A stretch of DNA of 64,000 nucleotides from Lophium mytilinum (lineage: Eukaryota > Ascomycota > Dothideomycetes > Mytilinidiales > Mytilinidiaceae). The translations under genes were made by a program, and so were the position numbers. Below are positions 44,574 to 54,075 of this stretch, piece by piece. The stretch is taken from positions 2,170,001-2,234,000 of the forward strand of contig MU004183.1 in assembly GCA_010093605.1 (NCBI GenBank), read 5' to 3'. Below the pieces are notes generated by a model. It was given only the letters and a program-made list of their open reading frames with translations. It was not told where the DNA came from and made no database searches. How positions within the stretch are numbered: the stretch's first letter is position 1; the number at the start of each line of letters is the position of its first letter.

Positions 44574-45175
44574 GAAAGATGATGGCGATTCGACGATGGC
44601 TAGAGGGTTGGAAAGGGCTGAAAGTTTGGACATTCGGGAGCTTTGGGCAGGTAGATTTTGGGTTGGGTGTGACTTGGGGGTACGAAACACCACGATACTG
44701 TAAATTAGATGTATACTAAAGTCTGTAAGATTAGCGTTGTTACATTAGTGGACGTTATATGTGTGATCCCTCGCTCTGGATGTTACCTTACTTTTTTGAT
44801 AGTTCCCGCTGTCTAAACATAGCACGCATCGTAGTGCCTTTTAATGGAAAAAGGTACAAATCTAACGGCGTGAGACAATCTTCGACAGACGCCAGGGCAC
44901 GCAAAGGATCACTCTACGTGCACTCAGCGTAGTCCCTCTTATTGGAAGAAGTCACATATCTAACGGCATAAGAGAATATTTCATAAACGCGGAGGGGCAC
45001 AAAAGGGGCACGCTGCGTGCACCTAATGTGCCACCTAGGACCGCATGTTTTTCCAGGCATAGCCCCAGCTATCGATCAGACAAAGGTAGGGCTGGTGAGT
45101 ATCACGCAAGAGAGAATATGTAGTTAGAATGATGTATCGGTCATTCATGCCTTGAAGGCATATGTAATTGAGAGA
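44574..45175. other. intergenic with diverged tandem repeat
   Basis: 602 bp between the unknown Cys-rich gene and the orphan exon; contains the tandem repeat at 44829-45030 and otherwise nothing recognised. Confidence 0.5.
44829..45030. repeat. diverged tandem repeat, about 100-bp unit
   Basis: Two units. Each starts near CGTAGT(G/C)CCT, contains ATCTAACGGC(G/A)T(G/A)AGA and ends near ACG(T/C)(A/T)(C/G)GTGCAC. Similarity is clear but imperfect. Confidence 0.6.
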
Positions 45176-45376
45176 CTAGTCCGATTCAGTGAGCACGCCC
45201 TTCTTCGCCTTGACCTTCACATTCAGAAACTCGTTGTAAGCCTCCTTCTCCGCCGAGTCCAAAGTCCAAGATTGCTTTAAAGCCCGAACAACCCTGAAAA
45301 CATAGGCTTCAAGCTGAGCTAACTTCGTAGGGATCGAGTTCGTGAGGTTGCGGATCTTAGGAAGTACTTGGAGAGC
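45176..45376 (-). pseudogene. orphan terminal exon of an unrecognised gene
   Basis: On the minus strand a 66-residue frame begins directly after a TGTAG acceptor (45380-45377) and ends with a stop at 45176-45178. The sequence (LPKIRNLTNSIPTKLAQLEA, RVVRALKQSWTLDSAEKEAY, FLNVKVKAKKGVLTESD) has strongly protein-like composition and amphipathic helices. No start codon or preceding exon was found; a family A MITE lies 78 bp upstream. It is best read as the last exon of a gene whose 5' part is gone. It could still be used if an upstream exon exists beyond the MITE. Confidence 0.55.
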
Positions 45377-45453
45377 CTACAAGACATGCTAGCTTCAACC
45401 CTATGCTTGCAATATTGTAAGGGTATACAAGCTGCTTAAGTAGTAGTCTGTCT

Positions 45454-45550
45454 TGACACCGCCTGAATTGGCCTAAAGAGCGATTAGGCTTGCCAAAATC
45501 GTCGTTTTCCAGTCATCAGCCACGTATTGGGGCACCTCAAGCGGTGTCAG
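45454..45550. mobile_element. MITE family A, copy 4 (core)
   Basis: About 97 bp with arms TGACACCGCCTGAATTGGCC and GGGGCACCTCAAGCGGTGTC, inverted repeats of each other. It is followed by AGATACGTGTACAG, which also follows copy 6. Confidence 0.72.
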
Positions 45551-45676
45551 ATACGTGTACAGTCTCTGTCATAAATTTGTGCACACCCGGTGACCCATTT
45601 GCCACTACTAAGATACCCCCGTTATCGTCCCCAAGCCTCGCATATAGCTTTCGACTTTCTGTAGTACACTAGCCTA

Positions 45677-45771
45677 GCACCGCCTGGGGTCTTCTAGTAC
45701 ACTATAAGACATTGGAAAAGGTCAGTTTTAACAAGACTGAAGGCTCTGTGGGCCACCTCAAACGGTGTCAG
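45677..45771. mobile_element. MITE family A, copy 5 (core)
   Basis: About 95 bp with arms AGCACCGCCTGGGGTCTTC and GGGCCACCTCAAACGGTGTC. The second is the cleanest version of the family end in the window. It lies 100 bp downstream of the BTB gene stop. Confidence 0.72.
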
Positions 45772-45870
45772 ACTGTCCCTTTGCACAGTTTTTTCAACAG
45801 AAAGTAGGTTTGTTTGAGACCTATACTAGTGCTTCCGAGCCAATGTGAGTATTGCCCGCGGCGATGTCGA

Positions 45871-46985
45871 TCACAACTCTGCCCTGACAAATCCCCTCCT
45901 GGCGTGTAGGTCGTGCGCCTTCTTCACCCTCCTCCATTCCGACCACACCTTATGACCTTTTCCTCTCCAGGATTCCTGAAATGCGTGAGCACACTTCGCC
46001 AGTTCCAGATGATCCTTGTGGGTGTGATAGCTGCAGAGATCGTGTTTCTCGAAGGCTTTGTGCTTCGTTGGATCGTCGGACTTGTATGTTCCTTTCAGAA
46101 CCGACAGCAGGATGAGAATCATGGGTGTCAGAGCCTCCCTCGAGAGTTGTGAAAACTCTTCAGTAATCGCGTCATTGAGAAGCGACGACTTCACGACGTT
46201 GGCCGCGTGGCTCTCACGGACAAGCTCAACAATAGCGATGAAGACAGCCCCGAGCATGCCGTCTGGCAATTCTTCGATGATAGATTCCTCAGAGCCAACC
46301 TTCGCAATGGGAAGATAGGCTAGAGGTAGACGGTACATTAGCACATGGTTGAATGTAGTGAGATGAAGGTAGTTTATACCATAAACGAGGCAATCCATGA
46401 AGTACTGTATGATTTTCGAGTTCAAGCGGATCCGCCTGTCCAGGTGATCCAGTGACGAAGCAGGCGAGAAAGCAGGCGAGTCCATGTCCGCGAATGCGTC
46501 TCCAGTCCAGCCATCGAAAAAATTCTCTGCTCGGGCCATCCTCTTGGTGACTTCGACGACGCGGCGCTCGTGTATCTTGTCAATGATGCCGTTCTGTAGG
46601 GAATTGACCAGCTCACTATCCGCGAAGATGTAGAGGTCCAGCAAGTCTAGGTGATCCTTGACGTGGTCAAGGCTCTGCGTCTCTAGCCACTGATGGAAGT
46701 GGGCGAACACACGGACGCTCACATCAGGGAGAGGGACGATGCCCGATTCCCCTTCTTTCCATCTCTCAGAGTTGAAGATCGCGCGGAAGTGAGGAGAATA
46801 GTGGCATATAAGCTCCTTGTAGATGAGATACGGCTCAGCATCGGGACCAACGTTGACGGTGATGAGGGTCCGATGCAGATCACTGAGTGAGGTAAAACAG
46901 TCAGTGGTGGCTTTGGATGGCGGTTTAGTGTGACTTACCGAAAGGACGGGCTGCCATCTGGAACTGGCTCCATGACTGCGACCAT
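45871..46985 (-). CDS. BTB/POZ domain protein
   Basis: Two exons on the minus strand, 46985-46939 and 46882-45871, giving 352 residues. BTB domains mediate dimerisation or Cullin-3 adaptor roles; in filamentous fungi most such proteins are uncharacterised. The BTB fold is at about 15-115: DLHRTLITVNVGPDAEPYLI, YKELICHYSPHFRAIFNS, then the helix FAHFHQWLETQSLD and LLDLYIFADSELVNSLQN. The remainder is helical with no second domain recognised. ATG 46985 (MVAVMEPVPDGS) was chosen. An upstream in-frame ATG at 47186 would add 67 residues, but the first part of that extension is MITE sequence. Confidence 0.82.
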
Positions 46986-47138
46986 GTCGTGTGGGTGGAA
47001 TGTGGATGGAAAAGCAGGTTGTAGGTCGAGGTCTTTAAGATTGTGGAGGACGCTTACTAAGGCACGCGCAACCACGTGGAAACTGTGAGCTGGTCGCGAT
47101 AAGTGCAGTCTGAGGTCGGTTGGGACGAAAGGCTTGCC

Positions 47139-47230
47139 GCTGTCTGAGGTGGCCTGGAGAGCTATGAGGCTTTCCAAAGATGACATTTAGTAGTTGCCGA
47201 GGACATCCAGGGGGCTTCAAGCGGCGTCAG
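47139..47230. mobile_element. MITE family A, copy 6 (core)
   Basis: About 92 bp with arms CGCTGTCTGAGGTGGCCTGG and CCAGGGGGCTTCAAGCGGCG. It overlaps the 5' end of the longer possible BTB reading frame and abuts a family B element. Confidence 0.7.
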
Positions 47231-47244
47231 GTAAGTGTACACAG

Positions 47245-47485
47245 AAACGCTGGACATGAAAAAGTGGCACACTCAGCAAGCATTTTGTCTCATGCGGTCG
47301 TTGTGTACACCTGTCTGCCACTGCTTGAAGTGCTTCAACTAGTTTCCCCATAGCCCAAAGCTAAGAGTTTATATCTCTTTCATATGGTTAAAACCCCATT
47401 AAAGCACCACAAGCAGCGACAGACAGGTGTACACAAGGTAGATCTCTTGGTGAGTGCGCCACCTTTGTCATGCCAGGCGTGACAG
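47245..47485. mobile_element. MITE family B, copy 2
   Basis: About 240 bp. Left end AACGCTGGACATGAAAAAGT then GGCACACTCA; right end reversed CACGCCTGGCATGACAAAGG then TGGCGCACTCA. Shares the internal GTGTACACCTGTCTGCCACT with copy 1 in the b5-ACAD intron. Confidence 0.76.
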
Positions 47486-48228
47486 AGTGTGTATTGCAAG
47501 AATAGGAAATTGTGAATCAGGATCACGGATTCTTCAATTTGAGATCAGAGGAACGGTGAATAGGAAACTCTTCATTTTTTGAGAGGACTTGAAATAATCA
47601 CCTATATACTTGCCGTATCACCAGAATCATTCGAGAACTGCGTAAGTGACCGAAGCAATAGCCATGCGAAGGCATCTGCAAGCCAGAGCCAACGCGGCCG
47701 CTTTTTAGACTATCTAGTACAACTGAACGCTCGCCCTGCGCAGGCTCAGCCTAAACCGAACCGGAAATCCCAATTCCGTACCCCGACATTGACGAAAACG
47801 ATTCAAGACGAAGGAATATGAGTCCATCAACAAATGACACCGCCGAGAGAAGGATCGAAAAACAAGGATAGAAGACAAAAAGGGTAAAATTCGTGTACTA
47901 CCCACCCTGCCCCACTCCACCAGGCCCCAAGCCCAAAACTCTGGACTTTCGTTCCCCCGTGGCTTTCTCATCAAAGCGTGGAACAAACTCAACACGGATA
48001 CTCATCGGTTAAGTCGATTGTCGAGAGCAGAGAATGACTAGCTGAAAACACACACCAGAAATAGACTCCTGTAGCATACATGACTGAACTCCTGCGCCCA
48101 ACCGCCACTTTGCATATTTCCAAACAGAAAGCAAACATCTCCACTGTGAAGCCATGACCAGAACTCGTAGATCTATAGCAACGTAGGTCGAGCGCTTGGT
48201 GGGAAATCTCCAAGGCAAGAGGTTTGGC

Positions 48229-50583
48229 TCAACGACGGTCCCTGTCTCGATCCCGGTCCCGCTGAGGCCCGAAGTCGGCTTCGACAACCTTCTTTTCTTT
48301 CCGTGATTTGACTACGAATTGAGCGTACAGTGCGAGATGATCACTAGGAAAGTGGTAATTGGGAAACCCTGGGACCCGTTCGAGGTATTCCGGATCTACG
48401 TTGCCGAGTAGTCCAGCCACTTGGATAGCGGTTGTCGAGTACCAGATATAGTCAATTACCCCGGTGAAGTTTGGCGTATAGTTCGTGAAGCTCAATTCTC
48501 CGACTGACGAGTAACTTGATTTCAAGCTGAAAGGGTGGGACATGCCGTCCCGAGTGATGTTTCCGTAGTTGCGACTTCCCAGATCCTTGTGTGAACTTGG
48601 TAGAGATCCTTGCGAGAGAAGTGTGTGAACTCCTGAGCCTGGAAGAGAGTTGAAATCGCCGCACATGATCAGCGGGATTTGAGAACCACTAGAATATTCC
48701 ATCGAGGGGGCGGGCTCTTGGGGGGTTTCTTCTGGATCATCTTCGCCGTCTCCGTTGGTGAACCTGTATAACACCTTGTCTGTGCACGCCGGCCATTTCG
48801 CATATTTTTCGGCGAGCTTCGTGATCTGCTCCATAAGAATGGCAACCTGTACGACTTTGACGTCTACAAAGACCTCGTTCCAGAAAATGTGCGCGTTACT
48901 AACGATCAGACGTGCTCCAGTCGCGCGGTTCTCCAAGAATATTATAACGGCGATGTCATCTCGAGGCATTACCCGGTTGAAAACATCATGCTCTCCCTTC
49001 ATATCTGGTCGGTTGATGGCGGTATTGGCAAAATCAACGAGGTGCTTGTCTAACAGGATGTACTTGCTGTTTTTGTAGAAGGTCGCGCATCCATCTACCA
49101 ACTTTGCTTCTTTTTCTGCCATCGTCCTCGCTCTTGACTTGGGCCAGAAGACTCCCTTGTAGTCGTTATGCGCCAGTGACGGGCGGAAGTAGTCGTTGTA
49201 AGATCCGAGGTCGATTTCCTGGAGACACACGACATCGGCATTCCGTTCACGGAGTTCTGCTAGAATGACTTCTTTCCGGTGATCCCAAGACAGTGCTCCT
49301 GAAGGCGTGTAACCATACTGGGCTTGCGTAGCATACTTGTCACACAAGGTATTGTAACTTAGAGCCGTGAACGTTTCTTGACCAGGCGCTGGCGTGTCGT
49401 CAAGAATAATCCAGTCTCGTTCTTGTGGTGGATCTGGCCCTGCTTGGTTGTGAGTAAAAGATGAGATTTTGGTCATGAAAGGGTCTGAGCCACCTTGTGC
49501 ATTTTCCCGGAAATATTTGATCAACTCAACAGTCCCGTGATCGACAACGATGGACTTGATGTCTTCCGACATCGGATTTCCTTCGATTCCTAGCATTTCC
49601 AGTTGGTACAGGGATCCCATCTCGAAAGGAAGCGTCTCCAGCTGATTATCAAACAGCAAGAGTTGCCTTAGATTGACCAGCATCCCGATTTCAGCAGGTA
49701 TGCTGTGCAGCTCGTTCAGAGAAAGGTCTAGGTGATTGAGATTACGTAGCTTCCCAACGGTGGGAGACAACGACGACAGCTTGTTGCAATTCAGATATAG
49801 CTTAGTCAGGAACTCGTACTGAAACAAAGGCGCAGCCAACACTTTGAGGTTCTGGCCGCCAAAATCCAAGATAGTCCACGTCTGGTCTTGTCGAGCGTCG
49901 TCGTTACCGTGGATCAGGGCCCTATTCCGCTCTTCTTTCTCCGACTCTTTCGAAGCTCCGTTTGTTGATCCAGCTACCACGTTCTTGTTCACGCTTGGGT
50001 GATTTCGGGCGTGCGGGTGTGACTGCGTCATCTCTCTGGCCTGTTGAGCCAGCCGCAATTGCTCATACCAGTGATCGTTCGCGGGCTTTGCAGGCCCACT
50101 ATTTACGCTGCCGGGTGTGCCGTTCTGCAGGTGACCGGGAGTAAAATGCGGCGTGGCATTCGACAGCCCTCCGCTCGATATCGTATGCTGGTGGTTTGCA
50201 AAATTGGCCCCATGGTTGGTCCCATTGTGTTCCTGGTGCTGTTGGTGTTGTTGAATGCCATGGTGCTGATGGTTTTGCTGGTGTTGGAACGGCTTGCCCA
50301 GATTCATGTGCATTGCGTATCGCTGATGGGAGGCGCCATTCAACATAGCATGGTTCTGGTTGTGGTGCCCTGTGTTGAACATGCCGTAGTGAGCTGGAGA
50401 CTGTGACCCAGGAGATCGAGTAGGTGAGGGAGTGTCCGTGCTGAAAGGTAACCGTCCGTTGTGAGGGGGCGACCCGGCGCGGTTTGCAATCGGCCTCGAA
50501 TGGTAGTTTGGCGCGTGTTGTTGTTGTTGGGAGTAGAAGGACTGGTTAGCACCCCGCTGGTATCCCGTGTACGCATCGGCCAT
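48229..50583 (-). CDS. CCR4: CCR4 deadenylase, CCR4-NOT catalytic subunit
   Basis: Intronless, 784 residues. Ccr4 removes poly(A) tails as part of CCR4-NOT. The first 230 residues are Gln/His/Asn-rich and disordered. Leucine-rich repeats follow at about 255-360 (LTKLYLNCNKLSSLSP, LNHLDLSLNELHSIP, LLLFDNQLETLP). The nuclease domain (EEP fold) runs from about 405: TALSYNTLCDKYATQ, DVVCLQEIDLGSYN (catalytic Glu), IPLIMCGDFNSLPGSG (Asp/Asn) and YHFPSDHLALYAQF (catalytic Asp-His). All key residues are present. A basic RDRDRDRR tail ends the protein. Confidence 0.96.
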   Translation of the reverse strand: MADAYTGYQRGANQSFYSQQQQHAPNYHSRPIANRAGSPPHNGRLPFSTDTPSPTRSPGSQSPAHYGMFNTGHHNQNHAMLNGASHQRYAMHMNLGKPFQHQQNHQHHGIQQHQQHQEHNGTNHGANFANHQHTISSGGLSNATPHFTPGHLQNGTPGSVNSGPAKPANDHWYEQLRLAQQAREMTQSHPHARNHPSVNKNVVAGSTNGASKESEKEERNRALIHGNDDARQDQTWTILDFGGQNLKVLAAPLFQYEFLTKLYLNCNKLSSLSPTVGKLRNLNHLDLSLNELHSIPAEIGMLVNLRQLLLFDNQLETLPFEMGSLYQLEMLGIEGNPMSEDIKSIVVDHGTVELIKYFRENAQGGSDPFMTKISSFTHNQAGPDPPQERDWIILDDTPAPGQETFTALSYNTLCDKYATQAQYGYTPSGALSWDHRKEVILAELRERNADVVCLQEIDLGSYNDYFRPSLAHNDYKGVFWPKSRARTMAEKEAKLVDGCATFYKNSKYILLDKHLVDFANTAINRPDMKGEHDVFNRVMPRDDIAVIIFLENRATGARLIVSNAHIFWNEVFVDVKVVQVAILMEQITKLAEKYAKWPACTDKVLYRFTNGDGEDDPEETPQEPAPSMEYSSGSQIPLIMCGDFNSLPGSGVHTLLSQGSLPSSHKDLGSRNYGNITRDGMSHPFSLKSSYSSVGELSFTNYTPNFTGVIDYIWYSTTAIQVAGLLGNVDPEYLERVPGFPNYHFPSDHLALYAQFVVKSRKEKKVVEADFGPQRDRDRDRDRR

Positions 50584-51881
50584 CTATTCTCGATGCGCCG
50601 TGCGACTCACTAGCTCCTCCAGTCGGCCAAGTGTGTAGTGGTATGAAGTCTGGGGCGGAGTTTAGATTGGTGATTGTGTGGGAGGTGGGGATCGAGGACG
50701 CTGTCTTCTTCGTTTTAACATCTGCAAGCGAGCAGGCGGCACGCATAAAGGATTGGGGCTACAGCCAGCCGCACGGCGGCGTAGTGAATGGGGCTTCTGC
50801 GGCTGCGGTGGTGCTGGATACGGGCGGTTCAACGATGGTGGCTGCAAAGAGCGAGGGAGAGCCGGCGGGCGGGACAGCGGGTGATGCCAAGTTGGACTCG
50901 TGAATCTCGGGGTCACGTGGCTAATTGGTGTCTCGATAGCCTGCGGGTGTGCATTCACTGTAGTCAGCGCGGGCGGTCGAGATGAGGGTCGGGTATGGCG
51001 ATGGGATGTGCGACTGCTCGTCATAGAAGGACGTACGCACAATTGGAGACGCGGGAGAACTCGAAGCGGGCTTCCAACTCCTGTTCAATGGTTGCAGAGA
51101 GGCGATATGCTGCACCAAGAGGCGGTCCGCGAAGAATAGTCGGCTGGTAGGTGATGCTGGCTTGGTCCCACGAGGTTGAGGCTCTTCGCTGGACGGAAAC
51201 GCTGCTGCCAAGAGCGAGAATGTCACGTGACCTTATATGCGCTAGACATGATATACGTGGAGCCAGCCAGCTCCTCACCACCACCTGCGTCCGAGGCCGC
51301 GCCGGCAAGACATCTTGAGCATCTCTCCAGCCTCACTGACTCCCGCCGCTGCTGCTCGTCTTCTCTCGTCAGGTGCAGGCCCCTCCAGCCCCATGACGCC
51401 AAGGCTTGAGGAGATGCACCGTCTCGCGCCGGCGGAGATCACTTGCCCCGGACCAGAATCCGCGCGCTGCTGCGATCTTGGGGCTGCTGCAAGCACCTTA
51501 CCTTCAGCATGTTGACTATGGTTGCCAGTTTTCTGCGTGACTGGAAGAAGCAAATCTGGCATGGGCACCTCGGCTTCGGGCCCATACAGCATGCTGGTCT
51601 CAGGATGTCCCCTCAGCTGCCCTCGCCCTAGGCCTGCTGGTGGTAGGATTTAATATAGCCGGGACTGGAGTACACATTGCGTCTCATACCGACTCCTGCA
51701 GCTTCATTTCTTTTTTTCCCCCACAGCGTCCTCCGCGAACCTCGTTCAAACGCAGCTGCGCATCCTCCCTGGGCGAATCCCCGGCCGCACGTGCTTATCT
51801 GACGCCTGCGCAGGCACGGCAGGGCATAATTGCAGATATACCATCCGCCAGCCGCTAGTTACAGTGGGGCAAGGGGGGACC
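50584..51881. promoter_or_regulatory. divergent promoter region CCR4/methyltransferase
   Basis: 1.3 kb, GC-rich, with many overlapping frames. A possible small minus-strand gene (51308 to about 50925, spliced at a GTACGT donor) would encode an arginine-rich, mitochondrial-presequence-like peptide; the evidence is too thin to call. Core promoters of both flanking genes must lie here. Confidence 0.4.
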
Positions 51882-53307
51882 ATGGCGGAATGGATGATGG
51901 TCTTCACCTCCAGTTCGCGCGAACCCGGTCGCCTTTTGCTAACCTGAAACCCAGTACCGGTATACCAACGGGCCAACGATAAGACCAAAGCCCACGTCTG
52001 CCGACGCAAAGCAATGGGACTTTACCACTACTGACGCGCTGGGGCGGACTATCTCGGGCGGCACGTCTAGCTCTAATGCTTCTGCACCAGGACATTCAAT
52101 GGATGCAACGCGGGGCTCCATCTCGAGCTCGTCAACTCAGAGCACAAAGGACGAAAGCGCCTCGAGTCCCTTCATTCTACGCCATGGCCGCCGCTATCTC
52201 CGCGATCTCCCATACCCGCTCCCTTGCGACCTCCCGGAGCTGCAGCGCCAGAACCTCCAAACCCTCCTCGCGACTTCAGTGCTTGGCCAGGCGCTGGGCT
52301 CCCCTCCAAATTTCCTCACCCGGCCACCAACAAAAGTGCTAGAGATAGCATGTGGGAGCGGATACTGGTCATCGCTGTGCCACGACCAATTGGAGGCAGT
52401 GGGCCATAGGGTGACGTTCACTGGGTTGGACATTGTCCATTTGGCTGGTAGTCTAGAACAGCAAGGCGTCGACTGGAAATTCGTCCAGCATGACTTGCGC
52501 AAGGTGCCGTTGCCGTTCGACGACGACGAGTTCGACATCGTCGTCGTGAAGGACTTGAGCTTGGTAGTGCCCTTGGGTTCTCCCTCTCAGCGGATACTAG
52601 ACGAGGGTATGCGAGTCCTGCGGTCGGGAGGGACTCTGGAGATGTGGGATTCAGACGTGAGCAAGCACACTGTGCATTTGTTGGTCGAACAAAGTACTGA
52701 ATTGATTTAGCATATAATACGGAGTATACTCCCACATCCACCACCGCCTCCCGGAGCGAATCCCGAGGTCTACAAAAAGGCAGTAGCAACCGGCACGTTC
52801 CTCATCTCTCCAGGAACTCCATTCACAGATGCGCACAACAAGTTCCTCCAAGACTCCAACGGATGGATCCAAGAGGCCCTTGATCGGAGGAAGCTGGCAC
52901 CAACTCCATGTTCCCTTCTGTCGCAAACACTATTACAGGAGGTGGAGACTCTCTGCGATGTCGGCTATAGACGCATTGCAATCCCGCTGGGAGAGTTGCG
53001 CTGGGAGCGCGAGGCGGCGGACCGGAATCCTACAAAACGCCGGGAGAGCGAATCGGCGAGAGGCAAGCGAAGTGTTGCTGAGGGCGGAGCGCTAACGGAA
53101 GAGCAGGCCTCACTCAGGTACACGGCCCTTCTGGTCGTAATCCAGATGATTGAAAGCTTAGAACCACTGCTCCTGGAGGTTAGTGGCAAGAACCAGGAAG
53201 AGTGGCAGCGATGGTGGGGATGGATGATGGCAGATCTGCTTGAGGGAAAGGGTGCATCGAATGGAGAATGTTTGGAGATAGGAGTTTGGTGGGCTCATAA
53301 GATTTAG
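51882..53307 (+). CDS. SAM-dependent methyltransferase
   Basis: Modelled as three exons: 51882-51899, 51955-52656 and 52711-53307, giving 438 residues. The intron at 52657-52710 (GTGAGC donor) is well supported because it joins MWDSD to HIIRSILPHPPPPPG. The first intron rests on a good branch site and acceptor but a weak donor (GTCTTC); the safe minimum start is ATG 52099. The Rossmann fold shows motif I VLEIACGSGYWSSLC, an acidic residue at TGLDIVH, then DIVVVKDLSL and GMRVLRSGGTLEMWD. The C-terminal half is a fungal-specific extension. The substrate is unknown. Confidence 0.8.
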
Positions 53308-53372
53308 GGTTTGTTTGACTTACTCGTCGCTTTGTTGCACTTGCTTGGCTCTTCAATTGGAGTACGGATTGC

Positions 53373-53791
53373 TCATGTCTTTTCATATCTTTGGCGTAGG
53401 GTGCGGTATCGCTTCAGATAATACCTGGTCATGTAAATGTTTTTTCTAGTTCATTCAGACGCCGTCTGCACTTACAAGGCCTCGATTTCTGGCCGTTGAC
53501 GATCAGCTCTACACTTGCAAGCCACCACAGTACTGGAGGACTCACCCTTCTTCACGAACTCTGCTCTCTTGATGCCCTGTCGAATTTGCTCTTCATCCTT
53601 GATGCCGGCTTGACTCGCAAATGCCTTGTGGAGTCGAGGTCTGAAGTAGTCAAACCCCAATGGATATTCCCGGCCCAAGTATAGCAACTCTTGGAAACGT
53701 CAATACCTCCTCTACAAATCCTAGCTTTGCCGAGGATCATACCTTTGTATATACGAATGACTTCGTGTCGTAGACTCGAATTCAAGGTCAT
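53373..53791 (-). CDS. LYR-motif protein, LYRM5/ETFRF1-like
   Basis: Four short exons on the minus strand: 53791-53743, 53689-53546, 53488-53476 (13 nt) and 53424-53373, giving 85 residues; every phase closes. LYRM5/ETFRF1 is a mitochondrial matrix LYR protein that in animals displaces FAD from electron-transfer flavoprotein, damping acyl-CoA oxidation. The protein reads [45 protein letters not shown] and ends [19 protein letters not shown], colinear with LYRM5 over its whole length. The LYR position reads IYKELL, as in some members. It starts 284 bp from the divergent thioesterase gene. Confidence 0.84.
53476..53488 (-). other. 13-nt microexon of the LYR gene
   Basis: AAATCGAGGCCTT lies between acceptor GGCCAG and donor GTAAGT. 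It encodes Glu-Ile-Glu-Ala-Leu across its two junctions, the conserved segment before YYLKRYR. Confidence 0.8.
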
Positions 53792-54075
53792 AATTACGGC
53801 TACCCACAGCACGCAGCGTGGCACAAACTAGGTAGAGCAAAAGCGAGCGTGGCGAGATGTGCGTTGTATAGAGGCAGATGATGCCCTCATCCACCCGCAA
53901 GGTGGGGAGTGGGAGCTCAGACCGATCGCCCTGACGTCGAGCTTCGGTTCTAACAGCCGAGCTTCAATTGCTCCTCCGCGAACAGCCATCGCGCAGTCCC
54001 TACAACGCGTTCGTCACTGTAGCGCAGCCTTCTGTACTCCCCGGATCGCCCTCGGTCGCCGAGACACAGCCCACG
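53792..54075. promoter_or_regulatory. short divergent promoter, LYR protein / thioesterase
   Basis: 284 bp between two divergent starts. Such a short spacer must be shared. Both products are predicted mitochondrial and touch acyl-CoA metabolism, so coordinated expression is plausible. No specific binding motif was singled out. Confidence 0.5.

Larger units (their letters stand above)
46986..48228. other. intergenic with two adjoining MITEs
   Basis: 1.24 kb between the BTB start and the CCR4 3' end. Family A copy 6 (47139-47230) and family B copy 2 (47245-47485) lie almost end to end. The rest holds no supportable gene. Confidence 0.5.

Noticed and set aside
50921-51308. possible small spliced minus-strand gene with presequence-like start
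   Set aside because: A GTACGT donor and a CTGAC...ACAG acceptor allow a short protein, but no family was recognised and it sits in the CCR4/methyltransferase promoter; left as a note only.
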